A DNA stretch of 18,573 nucleotides from an uncultured Lachnospiraceae bacterium (lineage in GTDB: Bacteria; Bacillota; Clostridia; Lachnospirales; Lachnospiraceae): NCBI GenBank assembly GCA_902473545.1, contig CABRSG010000014.1:1-18573 (forward strand), given 5' to 3'. How positions within the stretch are numbered: the first letter of the stretch is position 1; each line of letters opens with the position of its first letter. The translations under genes were made by a program, and so were the position numbers. The notes beneath the pieces are model-generated. The model was given only the letters and a program-made list of their open reading frames with translations. It was not told the origin of the DNA and ran no database searches. This document shows, in pieces, positions 1-6,298 of the stretch.

Positions 1-543
1 GCGCTCGTAAAGCTCCAGGAAATCGTAGCTCTGCATGATCATGTAGTTAAATTCCAGGAAGCTTAAGCCCTTTTCCATCCTCTGCTTGTAGCACTCCGCG
101 CGCAGCATGTTGTTGACTGAGAAATGCGGTCCCACTTCGCGCAGAAATTCGATATAATTAAGGTTCGTCAGCCAGTCGGCGTTGTTCACCATCATCGCCT
201 TGCCCTCGCCGAATTCGATGAAACGGCTCATCTGCTTTTTGAAGCAGTCAATATTGTGATTGATGGTCTCTGTGGTCATCATTTTACGCATATCGGTCCT
301 GCCGGACGGATCGCCCACCATGCCGGTACCTCCTCCGAGCAGCGCGATCGGACGGTTTCCCGCCATCTGCAGACGTTTCATCAGACAGAGCGCCATGAAA
401 TGGCCGACATGCAGGCTGTCCGCCGTCGGATCGAAACCGATGTAAAAGGTCGCCTTACCCTCGTTCACCATCTTTTTGATTTCTTCTTCATTTGTCACCT
501 GCGCGATCAGACCGCGGGCAACCAGTTCTTCGTAAATTCCCAT
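1..543 (-). CDS. tyrS: Tyrosyl-tRNA synthetase, N-terminal part (runs off the window)
   Basis: Charges tRNA-Tyr with tyrosine in the cytoplasm. Read on the minus strand from ATG at 543, the protein begins MGIYEELVARGLIAQVT. It carries the class I signature FDPTADSLHVGH at about residues 38-49 (HVGH is the HIGH-type ATP-binding motif), then LLGGGTGMVGDPSGR, which is typical of bacterial TyrRS. About 181 codons are visible. The KMSKS loop and the RNA-binding C-terminus lie outside the window. An in-frame ATG at 567 exists, but ATG 543 has a good site (CGAGGAGAAC, about 5-6 nt upstream), so I prefer 543. The gene has its own promoter at 581-609, which leaves a leader of only about 30 nt, too short for a T-box. 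The family identity is very clear. Confidence 0.97.
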   Translation of the reverse strand, partial: MGIYEELVARGLIAQVTNEEEIKKMVNEGKATFYIGFDPTADSLHVGHFMALCLMKRLQMAGNRPIALLGGGTGMVGDPSGRTDMRKMMTTETINHNIDCFKKQMSRFIEFGEGKAMMVNNADWLTNLNYIEFLREVGPHFSVNNMLRAECYKQRMEKGLSFLEFNYMIMQSYDFLELYER

Positions 544-580
544 AACTGTTCTCCTCGGATTTTCCATTAAACTATCCCTT

Positions 581-609
581 ACTATAGCACGCCGGACGCC
601 AGAATGCAA
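581..609 (-). promoter_or_regulatory. Sigma-A type promoter for tyrS
   Basis: On the minus strand, TTGCAT (609-604) and TATAGT (586-581) are separated by exactly 17 bp. The -10 box is preceded by TGC, an extended -10 element. The predicted start is near 574, about 30 nt before the tyrS ATG. The promoter lies downstream of the rnhA stop, so tyrS can be transcribed independently. Confidence 0.75.
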
Positions 610-681
610 GCAAAAACGCGGCTGCCGTTCCGCTGCTGTCCGGGTTTACCGAATAACTGCCAGCTTCACGCTCAGGCAAGG

Positions 682-1140
682 TCACCTCCATCGTCCACAA
701 GCCGCCGCTGAGGTTGCAAGCCGGTCGCAGCGCTCGTTCTGCTCGTGACCGTCGTGCCCCTTCACCCAGATGAAACGCACCTCGTGCGGCTCCTTCGCGG
801 CAAGCAGGCGCTTCCACAGCTCCACATTTTTCACCGGCTCATTTTTCCCCCGCTTCCAGCCCTTCCTCTGCCAGCCTTCAATCCAGTGCTGATTAAAAGC
901 GTCTGTCAGATATTTTGAATCGGAATAAAGCTCCACCTGGCAGGGGCGGTTCAGCGCCTCCAGACCGATGATCGCCGCCATCAGCTCCATGCGGTTGTTG
1001 GTCGTTCTCTGATAGCCGCGGCTGTAGGTGCGCTCATGGAGCACGCCCTTCGCGTCCGTGTAATGCAAAATAGTTCCATAGCCGCCCGGTCCGTCCGGGT
1101 TTCCGCGCGCGGCGCCGTCCGTATATATTTTTACTAGCAT
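682..1140 (-). CDS. rnhA: Ribonuclease HI
   Basis: Cuts the RNA strand of RNA-DNA hybrids. The 152-aa length is usual for bacterial RNase HI. The start is MLVKIYTDGAARGNP, and the metal-binding residues can all be placed: Asp8 (YTDGA), Glu52 (NNRMEL), Asp74 (LYSDSKY) and Asp139 (NERCDRLA), with the catalytic His129 in VKGHDG. The basic stretch QRKGWKRGKNEPVKN at about 91-105 is the usual substrate-binding handle. A small oddity is GNPDGPGGY, where GNPGPGGY is common (one extra residue). The start codon overlaps the end of the upstream precorrin-2 dehydrogenase gene by 7 nt (ATGCTAG), so the two are co-transcribed and probably translationally coupled. A GGAG lies upstream inside the preceding gene. 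Confidence 0.95.
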   Translation of the reverse strand: MLVKIYTDGAARGNPDGPGGYGTILHYTDAKGVLHERTYSRGYQRTTNNRMELMAAIIGLEALNRPCQVELYSDSKYLTDAFNQHWIEGWQRKGWKRGKNEPVKNVELWKRLLAAKEPHEVRFIWVKGHDGHEQNERCDRLATSAAACGRWR

Positions 1141-1601
1141 TGCTCCAGCATCTCCCTGATCTGTTCCGTCACATTTTTTGCCCGCTTATGATTTGCTCCG
1201 TTTGCCGTCACGCCGACCACCACGTCCTCCCTGGTGATCAGCCCCGGAAAATAAAAGTCGCATTTGTCCTTGTCGCTGCAGACATTTACCAGAATTCCCC
1301 GCTCCCTGCAGACGCGGAAGATGTCCTCATTTATCTTGTGATCATTCGTCGCCGCGATCACCAGCTCCGCATCATAAATATCGCTGCTCTCATATTTCTT
1401 CCGCAGGATTTTTATTTTCCCCGCCTTTTCCATTTTGTTCAGCTCCGGGTTCACCTCCGGCGCGATCACCGTCACACAGTCTACAAACTCGCAGAGGGAG
1501 CGGATACGCCGCTTTGCGATGGTCCCGGCGCCAACCACATATACGCGCTTTTTGCTCAGATCCATAAACATCGGGAAATACGGTTTTTTGATATTCGACA
1601 C
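1134..1601 (-). CDS. Precorrin-2 dehydrogenase / sirohydrochlorin ferrochelatase family protein
   Basis: Related to the N-terminal domain of CysG and to Met8p, which oxidise precorrin-2 with NAD+ to sirohydrochlorin, on the route to sirohaem or cobalamin. The N-terminus KKPYFPMFMDLSKKRVYVVG leads into the Rossmann loop GAGTIAKRR (about residues 24-32). AATNDHKIN and the CDFYFPGLI segment follow, then GVTANGANHKRAKNV at the C-terminal side. I chose GTG at 1601 because AGAGGTG stands 6 nt upstream and the product (155 aa) then matches family length. An in-frame ATG at 1676 would add 25 unfamiliar residues and lies only about 5 nt from the predicted transcription start. It overlaps rnhA by 7 nt. 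No other tetrapyrrole gene is visible nearby, so the pathway it serves here is inferred from family alone. Confidence 0.88.
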   Translation of the reverse strand: MSNIKKPYFPMFMDLSKKRVYVVGAGTIAKRRIRSLCEFVDCVTVIAPEVNPELNKMEKAGKIKILRKKYESSDIYDAELVIAATNDHKINEDIFRVCRERGILVNVCSDKDKCDFYFPGLITREDVVVGVTANGANHKRAKNVTEQIREMLEQC

Positions 1602-1687
1602 TCTATGCACCTCTGTTAATTTAAGATTCCATGATGCCAGGTTCAAAAGGTCTAAACCCACGTTATCCAACACCATTCTATCTATTC

Positions 1688-1716
1688 AGTATACAAAATC
1701 TTCCTATTTTCATCAA
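1688..1716 (-). promoter_or_regulatory. Promoter of the precorrin-2 dehydrogenase-rnhA operon
   Basis: On the minus strand, TTGATG (1716-1711) and TATACT (1693-1688) are separated by 17 bp, with TG directly before the -10 box. The predicted start near 1681 leaves a leader of about 80 nt before the GTG at 1601. The sequence GTATACAA (plus strand, 1689-1696) overlaps the -10 and recurs at the divergent DAHP synthase promoter. Confidence 0.7.
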
Positions 1717-1740
1717 GCACAAAATTTAATGCTGGTTTTT

Positions 1741-1778
1741 TATACGGTTATCGTATATAATGATGTATACAATTATAC
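1741..1778 (+). promoter_or_regulatory. DAHP synthase promoter region with repeated GTATA/TATAC dyads
   Basis: A perfect -10 box TATAAT lies at 1756-1761 with no good -35 at the expected place (TGGTTT at 1733-1738). Four half-sites surround it: TATAC at 1741, GTATA at 1753, GTATAC at 1765 and TATAC at 1774. They form inverted repeats TATACG-GTTAT-CGTATA (1741-1757) and GTATA-CAAT-TATAC (1765-1778). The first three are spaced 12 bp apart, close to one helical turn. A strong -10 with a weak -35 embedded in dyads suggests regulator binding. The regulator is unknown. Confidence 0.5.
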
Positions 1779-1795
1779 ACCCACAGGAGGAAACC

Positions 1796-2830
1796 ATGAG
1801 CTTCACATTCATTAAAAAGCTGCCGATTCCGGCGGAGATAAAAAAACAGTTCCCCATCTCCAAAGAAGCTGCTTCCATAAAAGCACAGAGAGATGCAGAA
1901 ATCAAGGAGGTATTTACCGGGGCTTCCAATAAATTTCTGGTGATCATCGGTCCCTGCTCGGCGGATAACGAGGAATCCGTCATGGATTATATAAACCGCA
2001 TTGCCGCCGTGCAGGAGAAGGTCGGCGACCGGCTGATCCTGATCCCGCGTGTTTACACAAATAAGCCGCGCACCACCGGCGAGGGCTACAAGGGCATGGT
2101 GCACCAGCCGGATCCGGAGAAAAAGCCGGATATGCTTGCCGGGCTGATCGCCATCCGCAAGCTGCATCTGCGCGTCATCGAGGAGACACACCTTACCTCC
2201 GCGGACGAAATGCTCTACCCGGAAAACTACTGGTATCTTGCCGATCTGCTCTCCTATGTTGCCATCGGCGCCCGCTCCGTGGAGGATCAGCATCACCGCA
2301 TGACGTCGAGCGGCATGGATGTGCCGGCAGGCATGAAGAACCCGACCAGCGGCGATTTTTCTGTTATGCTTAACTCCGTCGTTGCAGCGCAGGCTTCGCA
2401 CGACTTTATTTACCGCGGATGGGAGGTTTCCACGCAGGGAAATCCGCTTGCGCACGTTATTCTGCGCGGTGCAACCAACAAGCACGGAAATTCCATCCCA
2501 AACTATCACTATGAGGATTTAATCCGCCTGCTGCATATGTATGACGAGCGCGACCTCAAAAACCCGGCAGCCATCATCGACGCAAACCATTCCAATTCCA
2601 ACAAGCAGTATCAGGAACAGGTTCGTATCGTGAAGGAAGTCATGAACAACCGCAATTTAAACCCGCGTCTGAAGGAGCTGATCAAGGGCGTTATGATCGA
2701 GAGCTACATCGAACCGGGCAACCAGAAGATCGGCTGCGGCGAACACGTCTACGGCAAATCCATCACCGACGCCTGCCTTGGCTGGAAGGAATCCGAGGAG
2801 CTGATCTACGACATTTACCGTATGTGCTGA
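1796..2830 (+). CDS. 3-deoxy-7-phosphoheptulonate (DAHP) synthase, class I
   Basis: First step of the shikimate pathway: condenses phosphoenolpyruvate with erythrose 4-phosphate. The 344-aa protein resembles the AroF/AroG/AroH family of E. coli. Visible signatures are FLVIIGPCSADN (about 47-58), RVYTNKPRTTGEGYKG with the PEP-binding KPRTT, GARSVEDQHHR, MDVPAGMKNPTSGD, IDANHSNSNKQY and MIESYIEPGNQ. The ATG at 1796 is chosen over the in-frame ATG at 1760 because AGGAGG ends 5 nt upstream of it (1785-1790) and 1760 lies on the promoter. Which aromatic amino acid inhibits it cannot be read from the sequence, so I give no aroF/G/H letter. It stands alone with its own terminator. tyrA and aroA of the same pathway lie about 6 kb downstream on the same strand. 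Confidence 0.95.
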   Translation: MSFTFIKKLPIPAEIKKQFPISKEAASIKAQRDAEIKEVFTGASNKFLVIIGPCSADNEESVMDYINRIAAVQEKVGDRLILIPRVYTNKPRTTGEGYKGMVHQPDPEKKPDMLAGLIAIRKLHLRVIEETHLTSADEMLYPENYWYLADLLSYVAIGARSVEDQHHRMTSSGMDVPAGMKNPTSGDFSVMLNSVVAAQASHDFIYRGWEVSTQGNPLAHVILRGATNKHGNSIPNYHYEDLIRLLHMYDERDLKNPAAIIDANHSNSNKQYQEQVRIVKEVMNNRNLNPRLKELIKGVMIESYIEPGNQKIGCGEHVYGKSITDACLGWKESEELIYDIYRMC

Positions 2831-2886
2831 AAATATTTAAAAGAACTCCATCTGTGCGGCTGGATTGCAACCACCCAGATCGAAAA

Positions 2887-2920
2887 ATTCCCCGGCTGAT
2901 TTTTCTTACAGCCGGGGAAT
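2887..2920 (+). terminator. Bidirectional intrinsic terminator after the DAHP synthase gene
   Basis: A perfect 12-bp stem, ATTCCCCGGCTG (2887-2898) with CAGCCGGGGAAT (2909-2920), closes a 10-nt loop. On the plus strand only a loose T tract (ACATTTTG) follows. On the minus strand the stem runs into TTTTTCG, a better terminator tail. It therefore also suits a transcript arriving from the minus strand at 2950-3070. Confidence 0.85.
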
Positions 2921-2950
2921 ACATTTTGTCCCTCAGTTATACCGTCTGCA

Positions 2951-3069
2951 TCATTTCTTCTTTTTCACAGTTTCTCCCGATGTCTCTTTCACCGCTTCTT
3001 TCGTTTTATTAGCAACGTATATCTGCATAATCCATTCTTCGTCAATTCAAGAATTTTAAACTTTTCCAT
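2951..3069 (-). pseudogene. Possible small lysine-rich gene remnant
   Basis: This is part of a stretch of about 320 bp between the DAHP synthase gene and the Rpn-like gene. Read on the minus strand, ATG 3069 opens MEKFKILELTKNG. One frame over, the reading IDEEWIMQIYVANKTK continues into EAVKETSGETVKKKK and stops at 2951. Supplying one base near 3046 would join the two into a protein of about 39 aa with a charged, coding-like composition, and a strong minus-strand terminator follows at 2920-2887. There is no clear ribosome binding site and I recognise no family. It may be noise. Within the same gap I see nothing else beyond the terminator. Confidence 0.25.
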
Positions 3070-3153
3070 TTTGAAAATTCTTTTACAAAGCAAGCTCCTA
3101 TCATGTTCCCATATCGCAACTTTTTTAATCACAAATTATGTTTTATACTCAGT

Positions 3154-4009
3154 ATGAAAAACGGACATCAGGAAGACAATGCTTTACATGCGCGTTATGA
3201 AAAATACGAGCAGATTCTGAAAAATCTGACTATTATGAGCGACATGTTTATGCGGAATGTTTTCAAAAAAACAGAGTGTACAGAATATGTTCTTCAGGTT
3301 ATAATGAAAGAAAAGAGATTAAAGGTTCTTGAACAGGTTCTGCAGAAAGATTTGAAAAACCTGCAGGGGCGTTCGGCAATTATAGACTGTGTTGCTACGG
3401 ATACAGAAGGAAGATATTTTAATGTGGAGATTCAGCAGGCTAATGAAGGTGCTTCTCCAAAACGCGCCCGGTATCCACAGCGGACTAATGGACATGAACA
3501 TACTGAATCCAGGACAGGATTTTGATGAGCTTCCGGAAAGCTATGTAATATTCATAACTGTACGTGATTCACTTGGGTATAGTCTTCCCATTTATCATAT
3601 CGATCGGAAGATCAGGGAAAACAGCGAGGGTTTCCCCGACGGTTCACATATCGTGTATGTGAATTCCAGTAAACAGGAGAATACAGAGCTCGGAAGGCTC
3701 ATGCATGATTTACACTGCAAAAACGCAGATGAAATGTACAGCCAGGTTCTGGCAAAAAGGGTACGTGAATTAAAAGAAACCAGAGAAGGAGTTGATTCTA
3801 TGTGTCGGGAAATGGAACAAATTTACAAAGAGGGCATTGAAGAGGGTATTGAGAAAGGTATCGAAAAAGGCGAAATGAAAAAAGCAAGAGAAGCTTCCTT
3901 TATACTTGCGGATATGGGATTGCCGTTGGAGCAGATTGCGCAGGCATTCCATGTCGATGTGCCGCTCATACAGGAATGGATAATAGAAAATATAAGCGCG
4001 GCAAAATAG
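3154..4009 (+). pseudogene. Rpn-family PD-(D/E)XK nuclease / putative transposase, frameshifted
   Basis: Resembles Rpn (recombination-promoting nuclease) proteins, annotated in Lachnospiraceae as PD-(D/E)XK nuclease family transposases. The first part (from ATG 3154, or in-frame ATG 3103) holds LTIMSDMFMRNVFK, LQGRSAIIDCVATDTEG and FNVEIQQANEGASPKRARY, which supply the D...ExQ-type nuclease core. The frame is lost at 3475, where one extra C in TATCCACAGC breaks the expected ARYHSGLMDMN. The second part runs to the stop at 4009 with NPGQDFDELPESYVIFIT, LPIYHIDR, a charged GIEEGIEKGIEKGE linker and a C-terminal helical segment LADMGLPLEQIAQAF. No convincing ribosome binding site precedes either start. 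The gene is visibly more AT-rich than its neighbours, which fits horizontal acquisition. Removing one C restores a single frame of 284 codons. Confidence 0.85.
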
Positions 4010-4013
4010 CGAT

Positions 4014-4032
4014 AAAAACCGCCGGAGGGCGG
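4014..4032 (-). terminator. Intrinsic terminator for xerD
   Basis: Read on the minus strand, CCGCC-CTCC-GGCGG is followed directly by TTTTTA. It lies about 130 nt beyond the xerD stop. A larger alternative fold pairs 4028-4036 with 4044-4052 (9 bp with one G-U). Confidence 0.6.
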
Positions 4033-4049
4033 ATGGTCATCTTCCACCC

Positions 4050-4070
4050 GCCGTCTGACGGCTTCTTTCT
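4050..4070 (+). terminator. Intrinsic terminator after the Rpn-like gene
   Basis: GCCGT-CTG-ACGGC (4050-4062) is followed by TTCTTTCT on the plus strand, 40 nt past the stop at 4009. It stands back-to-back with the minus-strand terminator at 4014-4032, as expected between convergent genes. Confidence 0.55.
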
Positions 4071-4160
4071 GTAAATTATAACCGGGTAAAAACACCATAA
4101 ATGGACAGAACGTCAACGCTCTGCTCAGATTTCACGCATGGACAAATGTGAAAAGCCCCT

Positions 4161-5075
4161 TTATCCTCTCGGATGCGCCTTTGCATAGATTTCCCGCACT
4201 CTTCTGACATTCATGTCCATATAAATCTGCGTCGTGGAAATGTCGGAATGTCCCATCATTTCCTGCACCGCCCGCAGATCGGCGCCGTTCTGCACCAGAT
4301 GCGCGCCAAAGGAATGCCGCAGGGTATGCGGCGTGATATCCTTGGTGATGCCTGCCTGCGCAGAATAAAATTTGATGATCTTCCAAAACCCCTGACGGCT
4401 CATCGACTTCCCGGAGCAGTTCACAAAAAGATATTCGCTCTCTCTTCCCTTCAGCAGCACGGAGCGGCTCTCACCCATATACTGCTCCAGCGCCTTCTCC
4501 GCCTCCGTCCCGAAAGGAATCACGCGCTCCTTGTCGCTGTCGCGGCAGAGCACATAGCCCATCGCCATATTGACGTCCGTCAGCTTCATGGAAATCAGCT
4601 CGGAGACACGCATCCCGGTGGCATAGAGCAGCTCCAGCATCGCCTTATCGCGAATGCCCTTTGCCGAATCCATCTCCGGCTGATTTAAAAGCTGCACCGT
4701 TTCCTCCAGCGTCAAAATCTCCGGCGTCTTTTTCTCCACATGCGGCGCCTTCAGATTGTCGCTCGGGTCCTCTGTGATCGCTTTTGTTTTCATCAGAAAA
4801 TGAAAAAAAGCGCGGATGGATGCAATCGTCCGCGACACAGATGAAGTGGAAAATCCCTCTTTTTCCATCTGCAGTATGTAGGAATTCAGGCTGGTCACCG
4901 TAATATCCTGTACCTTTTCCACACCTTTACCGGACAAATAATGAAATAATTTTTTTAAATCCCTCTGATAGGACATTACCGTACTGTTTGACGCATTCTT
5001 TTCCTCTTCCAGATAGCCTGCAAACCGGCACATGTCCTGCTGTATCTGAGGAGCCAGCTCTCTTGTCATATCCAT
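4161..5075 (-). CDS. xerD: Tyrosine recombinase XerD
   Basis: Site-specific recombinase that resolves chromosome dimers at dif at the end of replication. At 304 aa it has the usual XerC/XerD size. The N-terminal SAM-like core-binding domain covers about residues 10-100 (FAGYLEEEKNASNSTV). The catalytic domain has all the expected residues: Arg156 (YATGMRVSEL), Lys182 (SDKERVIPF), His250 and Arg253 (ITPHTLRHSFGAHL), His276 (MMGHSD) and the nucleophile Tyr285 (TTQIYMDM). The neighbour upstream is spoIIM; spoIIM and xerD are also close together in Bacillus, which supports XerD over XerC or a phage integrase. No att-like repeats flank it. The ATG at 5075 has only a weak AAAGATGAG upstream. A terminator-like hairpin stands between the likely promoter (5228-5256) and the gene. 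Confidence 0.92.
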   Translation of the reverse strand: MDMTRELAPQIQQDMCRFAGYLEEEKNASNSTVMSYQRDLKKLFHYLSGKGVEKVQDITVTSLNSYILQMEKEGFSTSSVSRTIASIRAFFHFLMKTKAITEDPSDNLKAPHVEKKTPEILTLEETVQLLNQPEMDSAKGIRDKAMLELLYATGMRVSELISMKLTDVNMAMGYVLCRDSDKERVIPFGTEAEKALEQYMGESRSVLLKGRESEYLFVNCSGKSMSRQGFWKIIKFYSAQAGITKDITPHTLRHSFGAHLVQNGADLRAVQEMMGHSDISTTQIYMDMNVRRVREIYAKAHPRG

Positions 5076-5127
5076 ATTTCATAATCTCATCTTTCTTTTG
5101 TGTTGCATACGCTGCTTCCAGCGTGCG

Positions 5128-5150
5128 AAAAACGTCCGCCGGACGTTTTT
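5128..5150 (-). terminator. Perfect hairpin with U tract in the xerD leader
   Basis: AAAAACGTCC (5128-5137) and GGACGTTTTT (5141-5150) form a perfect 10-bp stem with a 3-nt loop, symmetrical in A and T tails, so it can terminate in both directions. On the minus strand it lies between the promoter at 5228-5256 and xerD. It could end spoIIM read-through or act as an attenuator of xerD. A second small hairpin, ACGCTG-CTTC-CAGCGT (5109-5124), follows before the xerD start. Confidence 0.65.
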
Positions 5151-5214
5151 ATCGTATAACTGGCAGCAAAAAAATAAGAGTCGCGCTCCCCCTTATAATT
5201 CTCCCCAGAATCAT
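5149..5214 (-). CDS. Possible 21-aa leader peptide before xerD
   Basis: An ATG at 5214 opens 21 codons (MILGRIIRGSATLIF then LLPVIR) ending in TAA at 5151-5149. It starts about 7 nt after the predicted transcription start and its stop codon overlaps the base of the 5128-5150 terminator stem. That is the geometry of a translational attenuator. There is no ribosome binding site, so translation would be near-leaderless. I recognise no family and it may be chance. Confidence 0.2.
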   Translation of the reverse strand: MILGRIIRGSATLIFLLPVIR

Positions 5215-5227
5215 TATTTATGTAAAC

Positions 5228-5256
5228 ATTATATGTGCTTTTCCCAAGAAAATCAA
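5228..5256 (-). promoter_or_regulatory. Strong sigma-A type promoter upstream of xerD
   Basis: On the minus strand, TTGATT (5256-5251) and a consensus TATAAT (5233-5228) are separated by exactly 17 bp. Start predicted near 5221. The first downstream elements are the short ORF at 5214-5149 and the terminator at 5150-5128, then xerD at 5075. The rest of the interval of about 300 bp between spoIIM and xerD contains only the TGTATACA palindrome at 5332-5339. Confidence 0.7.
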
Positions 5257-5371
5257 TGACTTTTTTTGCTCATTTTTCCCCTAAATACGCGGTTTTCCGG
5301 TCTTTCCACAAAATATCGAATCCAGAAATTATGTATACAACTATATCTGGTAAAACTCGGCTGAAAAATTT

Positions 5372-5959
5372 TTAAAGAAAGTATGTGACCGCCTGCTTTA
5401 AAAGCCACAGGCCGACACTGCTCTCCAACAGAACGCCTACTAAAAGCAGGGCGGCACAAAGCCCCATCGTCTGCATGAACGGCTTTTCCCCGCTCCACCC
5501 CTCCAGCGCTCTCTTGCTGCGGAAGCGCGCTATGCCGCGCTCCATGACCGCCTCCGCCATCATCCAGATAAGCGGCGCGTAAACAAGGCTCTGCGGCAGG
5601 ATCGACGCCAAAAAGAGCAGAATCCCCATCAGACGCATACGGATCACAAAAATGCTGAGAAACATCCCCGCTGCAAAGCCGATCCAGCACAGAGAAGCTG
5701 CCAGCACCGGGATTCCAACAGCAGTGTGCCCAAGCAGGACCAGCAGTAAAAACGCTTTTCCTCTCTGCGCCAGGATCCTGATAAAAAGCGCCTGCCGGTC
5801 GATTTCGATATTTTTGATGGAGAGAAGCGTCTGTTCATTGAGAAGCTCATTTTCCTTCAGATAGGTATTTCCCCACAGATTAACAAATAACATTCCCAGA
5901 AGAAACCCCAGGAAGAAAAGTCCGGCGATCGCCAGCTCTTTAAGATTGTGCTTTTTCAT
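5372..5959 (-). CDS. spoIIM: Stage II sporulation protein M
   Basis: Membrane protein of the SpoIID-SpoIIM-SpoIIP complex that remodels peptidoglycan while the mother cell engulfs the forespore. At 195 aa it is close to the family length. About five hydrophobic segments can be seen: near residues 9-29 (IAGLFFLGFLLGMLFVNLWG), 67-90, 91-107 (CWIGFAAGMFLSIFVI), 110-136 and 162-190. The gene is followed on the same strand by xerD, a pairing that supports this name. ATG 5959 is preceded by AGGGG 7 nt upstream. That AGGGG is the last part of the terminator hairpin of the upstream rubredoxin gene, so the site would be hidden in read-through RNA. No sporulation sigma-factor promoter could be recognised with confidence. 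Confidence 0.82.
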   Translation of the reverse strand: MKKHNLKELAIAGLFFLGFLLGMLFVNLWGNTYLKENELLNEQTLLSIKNIEIDRQALFIRILAQRGKAFLLLVLLGHTAVGIPVLAASLCWIGFAAGMFLSIFVIRMRLMGILLFLASILPQSLVYAPLIWMMAEAVMERGIARFRSKRALEGWSGEKPFMQTMGLCAALLLVGVLLESSVGLWLLKQAVTYFL

Positions 5960-5960
5960 A

Positions 5961-6000
5961 TAAAAACCCCTGCACCGTCTTTTTACAGACTATGCAGGGG
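5961..6000 (-). terminator. Rubredoxin terminator overlapping the spoIIM ribosome binding site
   Basis: Read on the minus strand, CCCCTGCA (6000-5993) pairs with TGCAGGGG (5974-5967), with an inner GTCT/AGAC stem, and is followed by TTTTTA (5966-5961). The stop of the rubredoxin gene lies only 10 nt upstream. The AGGGG of the right arm is also the only good ribosome binding site for spoIIM. Confidence 0.8.
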
Positions 6001-6009
6001 TATGTCCGT

Positions 6010-6165
6010 TTATGCTTCGTCAAAGTCCTCTTTGCCTACGCCGCAGAGCGGGCACTCGAAGTCCTCCGGAACGTCCTCCCATTTTGTGCCCGGTGCGATT
6101 CCGCCTTCCGGGTATCCCGCTTCTTCGTCGTATTCCCATCCGCATACGTTGCATACATATTTCAT
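6010..6165 (-). CDS. Rubredoxin
   Basis: Small cytoplasmic electron carrier with one iron held by four cysteines, common in anaerobes for detoxifying oxygen and peroxide through rubrerythrin-type or flavodiiron partners. The 51-aa product begins MKYVCNVCGWEYDEEAGYPE and ends with ECPLCGVGKEDF. The iron ligands are Cys5, Cys8, Cys38 and Cys41 in two CxxCG motifs, and the aromatic core residues Tyr12, Trp29 and Phe36 are in place. A strong AAGGAGG lies 8 nt before the ATG at 6165. It has its own promoter (6222-6251) and its own terminator (5961-6000), so it is a single-gene transcript. The family is unmistakable even at this length. Confidence 0.96.
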   Translation of the reverse strand: MKYVCNVCGWEYDEEAGYPEGGIAPGTKWEDVPEDFECPLCGVGKEDFDEA

Positions 6166-6221
6166 TGATTTGTCCTCCTTATCAGAATATCTCGCCGTAT
6201 CAGTTTTCCCGGCGCATCCTT

Positions 6222-6251
6222 ACTATATTACATACTGACAGAATAAGTCAA
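6222..6251 (-). promoter_or_regulatory. Promoter of the rubredoxin gene
   Basis: On the minus strand, TTGACT (6251-6246) and TATAGT (6227-6222) are separated by 18 bp, about 50 nt upstream of the ATG. It lies after the stop of the EF-G-like gene, giving rubredoxin independent transcription. Confidence 0.7.
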
Positions 6252-6298
6252 TACAAATCTGAGCACTTAATGGTCACACTCTTAACCGTCTGAAAGGA

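Noticed and set aside
544..681. T-box riboswitch before tyrS, and a possible rnhA terminator
   Set aside because: The predicted tyrS leader is only about 30 nt, too short for a T-box. The GCGG/CCGC stem with GTTTTTG near 610-630 has only 4 bp, too weak to call.
1602..1676. N-terminal extension of the precorrin-2 dehydrogenase from ATG 1676
   Set aside because: It adds residues unlike the family and lies about 5 nt from the predicted transcription start, while GTG 1601 has a good ribosome binding site.
2824..3059. Two plus-strand frames after the DAHP synthase gene (2824-3012 and 2865-3059)
   Set aside because: One starts in the DAHP synthase stop region and both run through the terminator hairpin; no ribosome binding site or similarity.
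4161..5075. XerD-like gene as integrase of a mobile element including the Rpn-like gene
   Set aside because: It is a standard-length XerD beside spoIIM, with no flanking direct repeats, tRNA target or phage genes.
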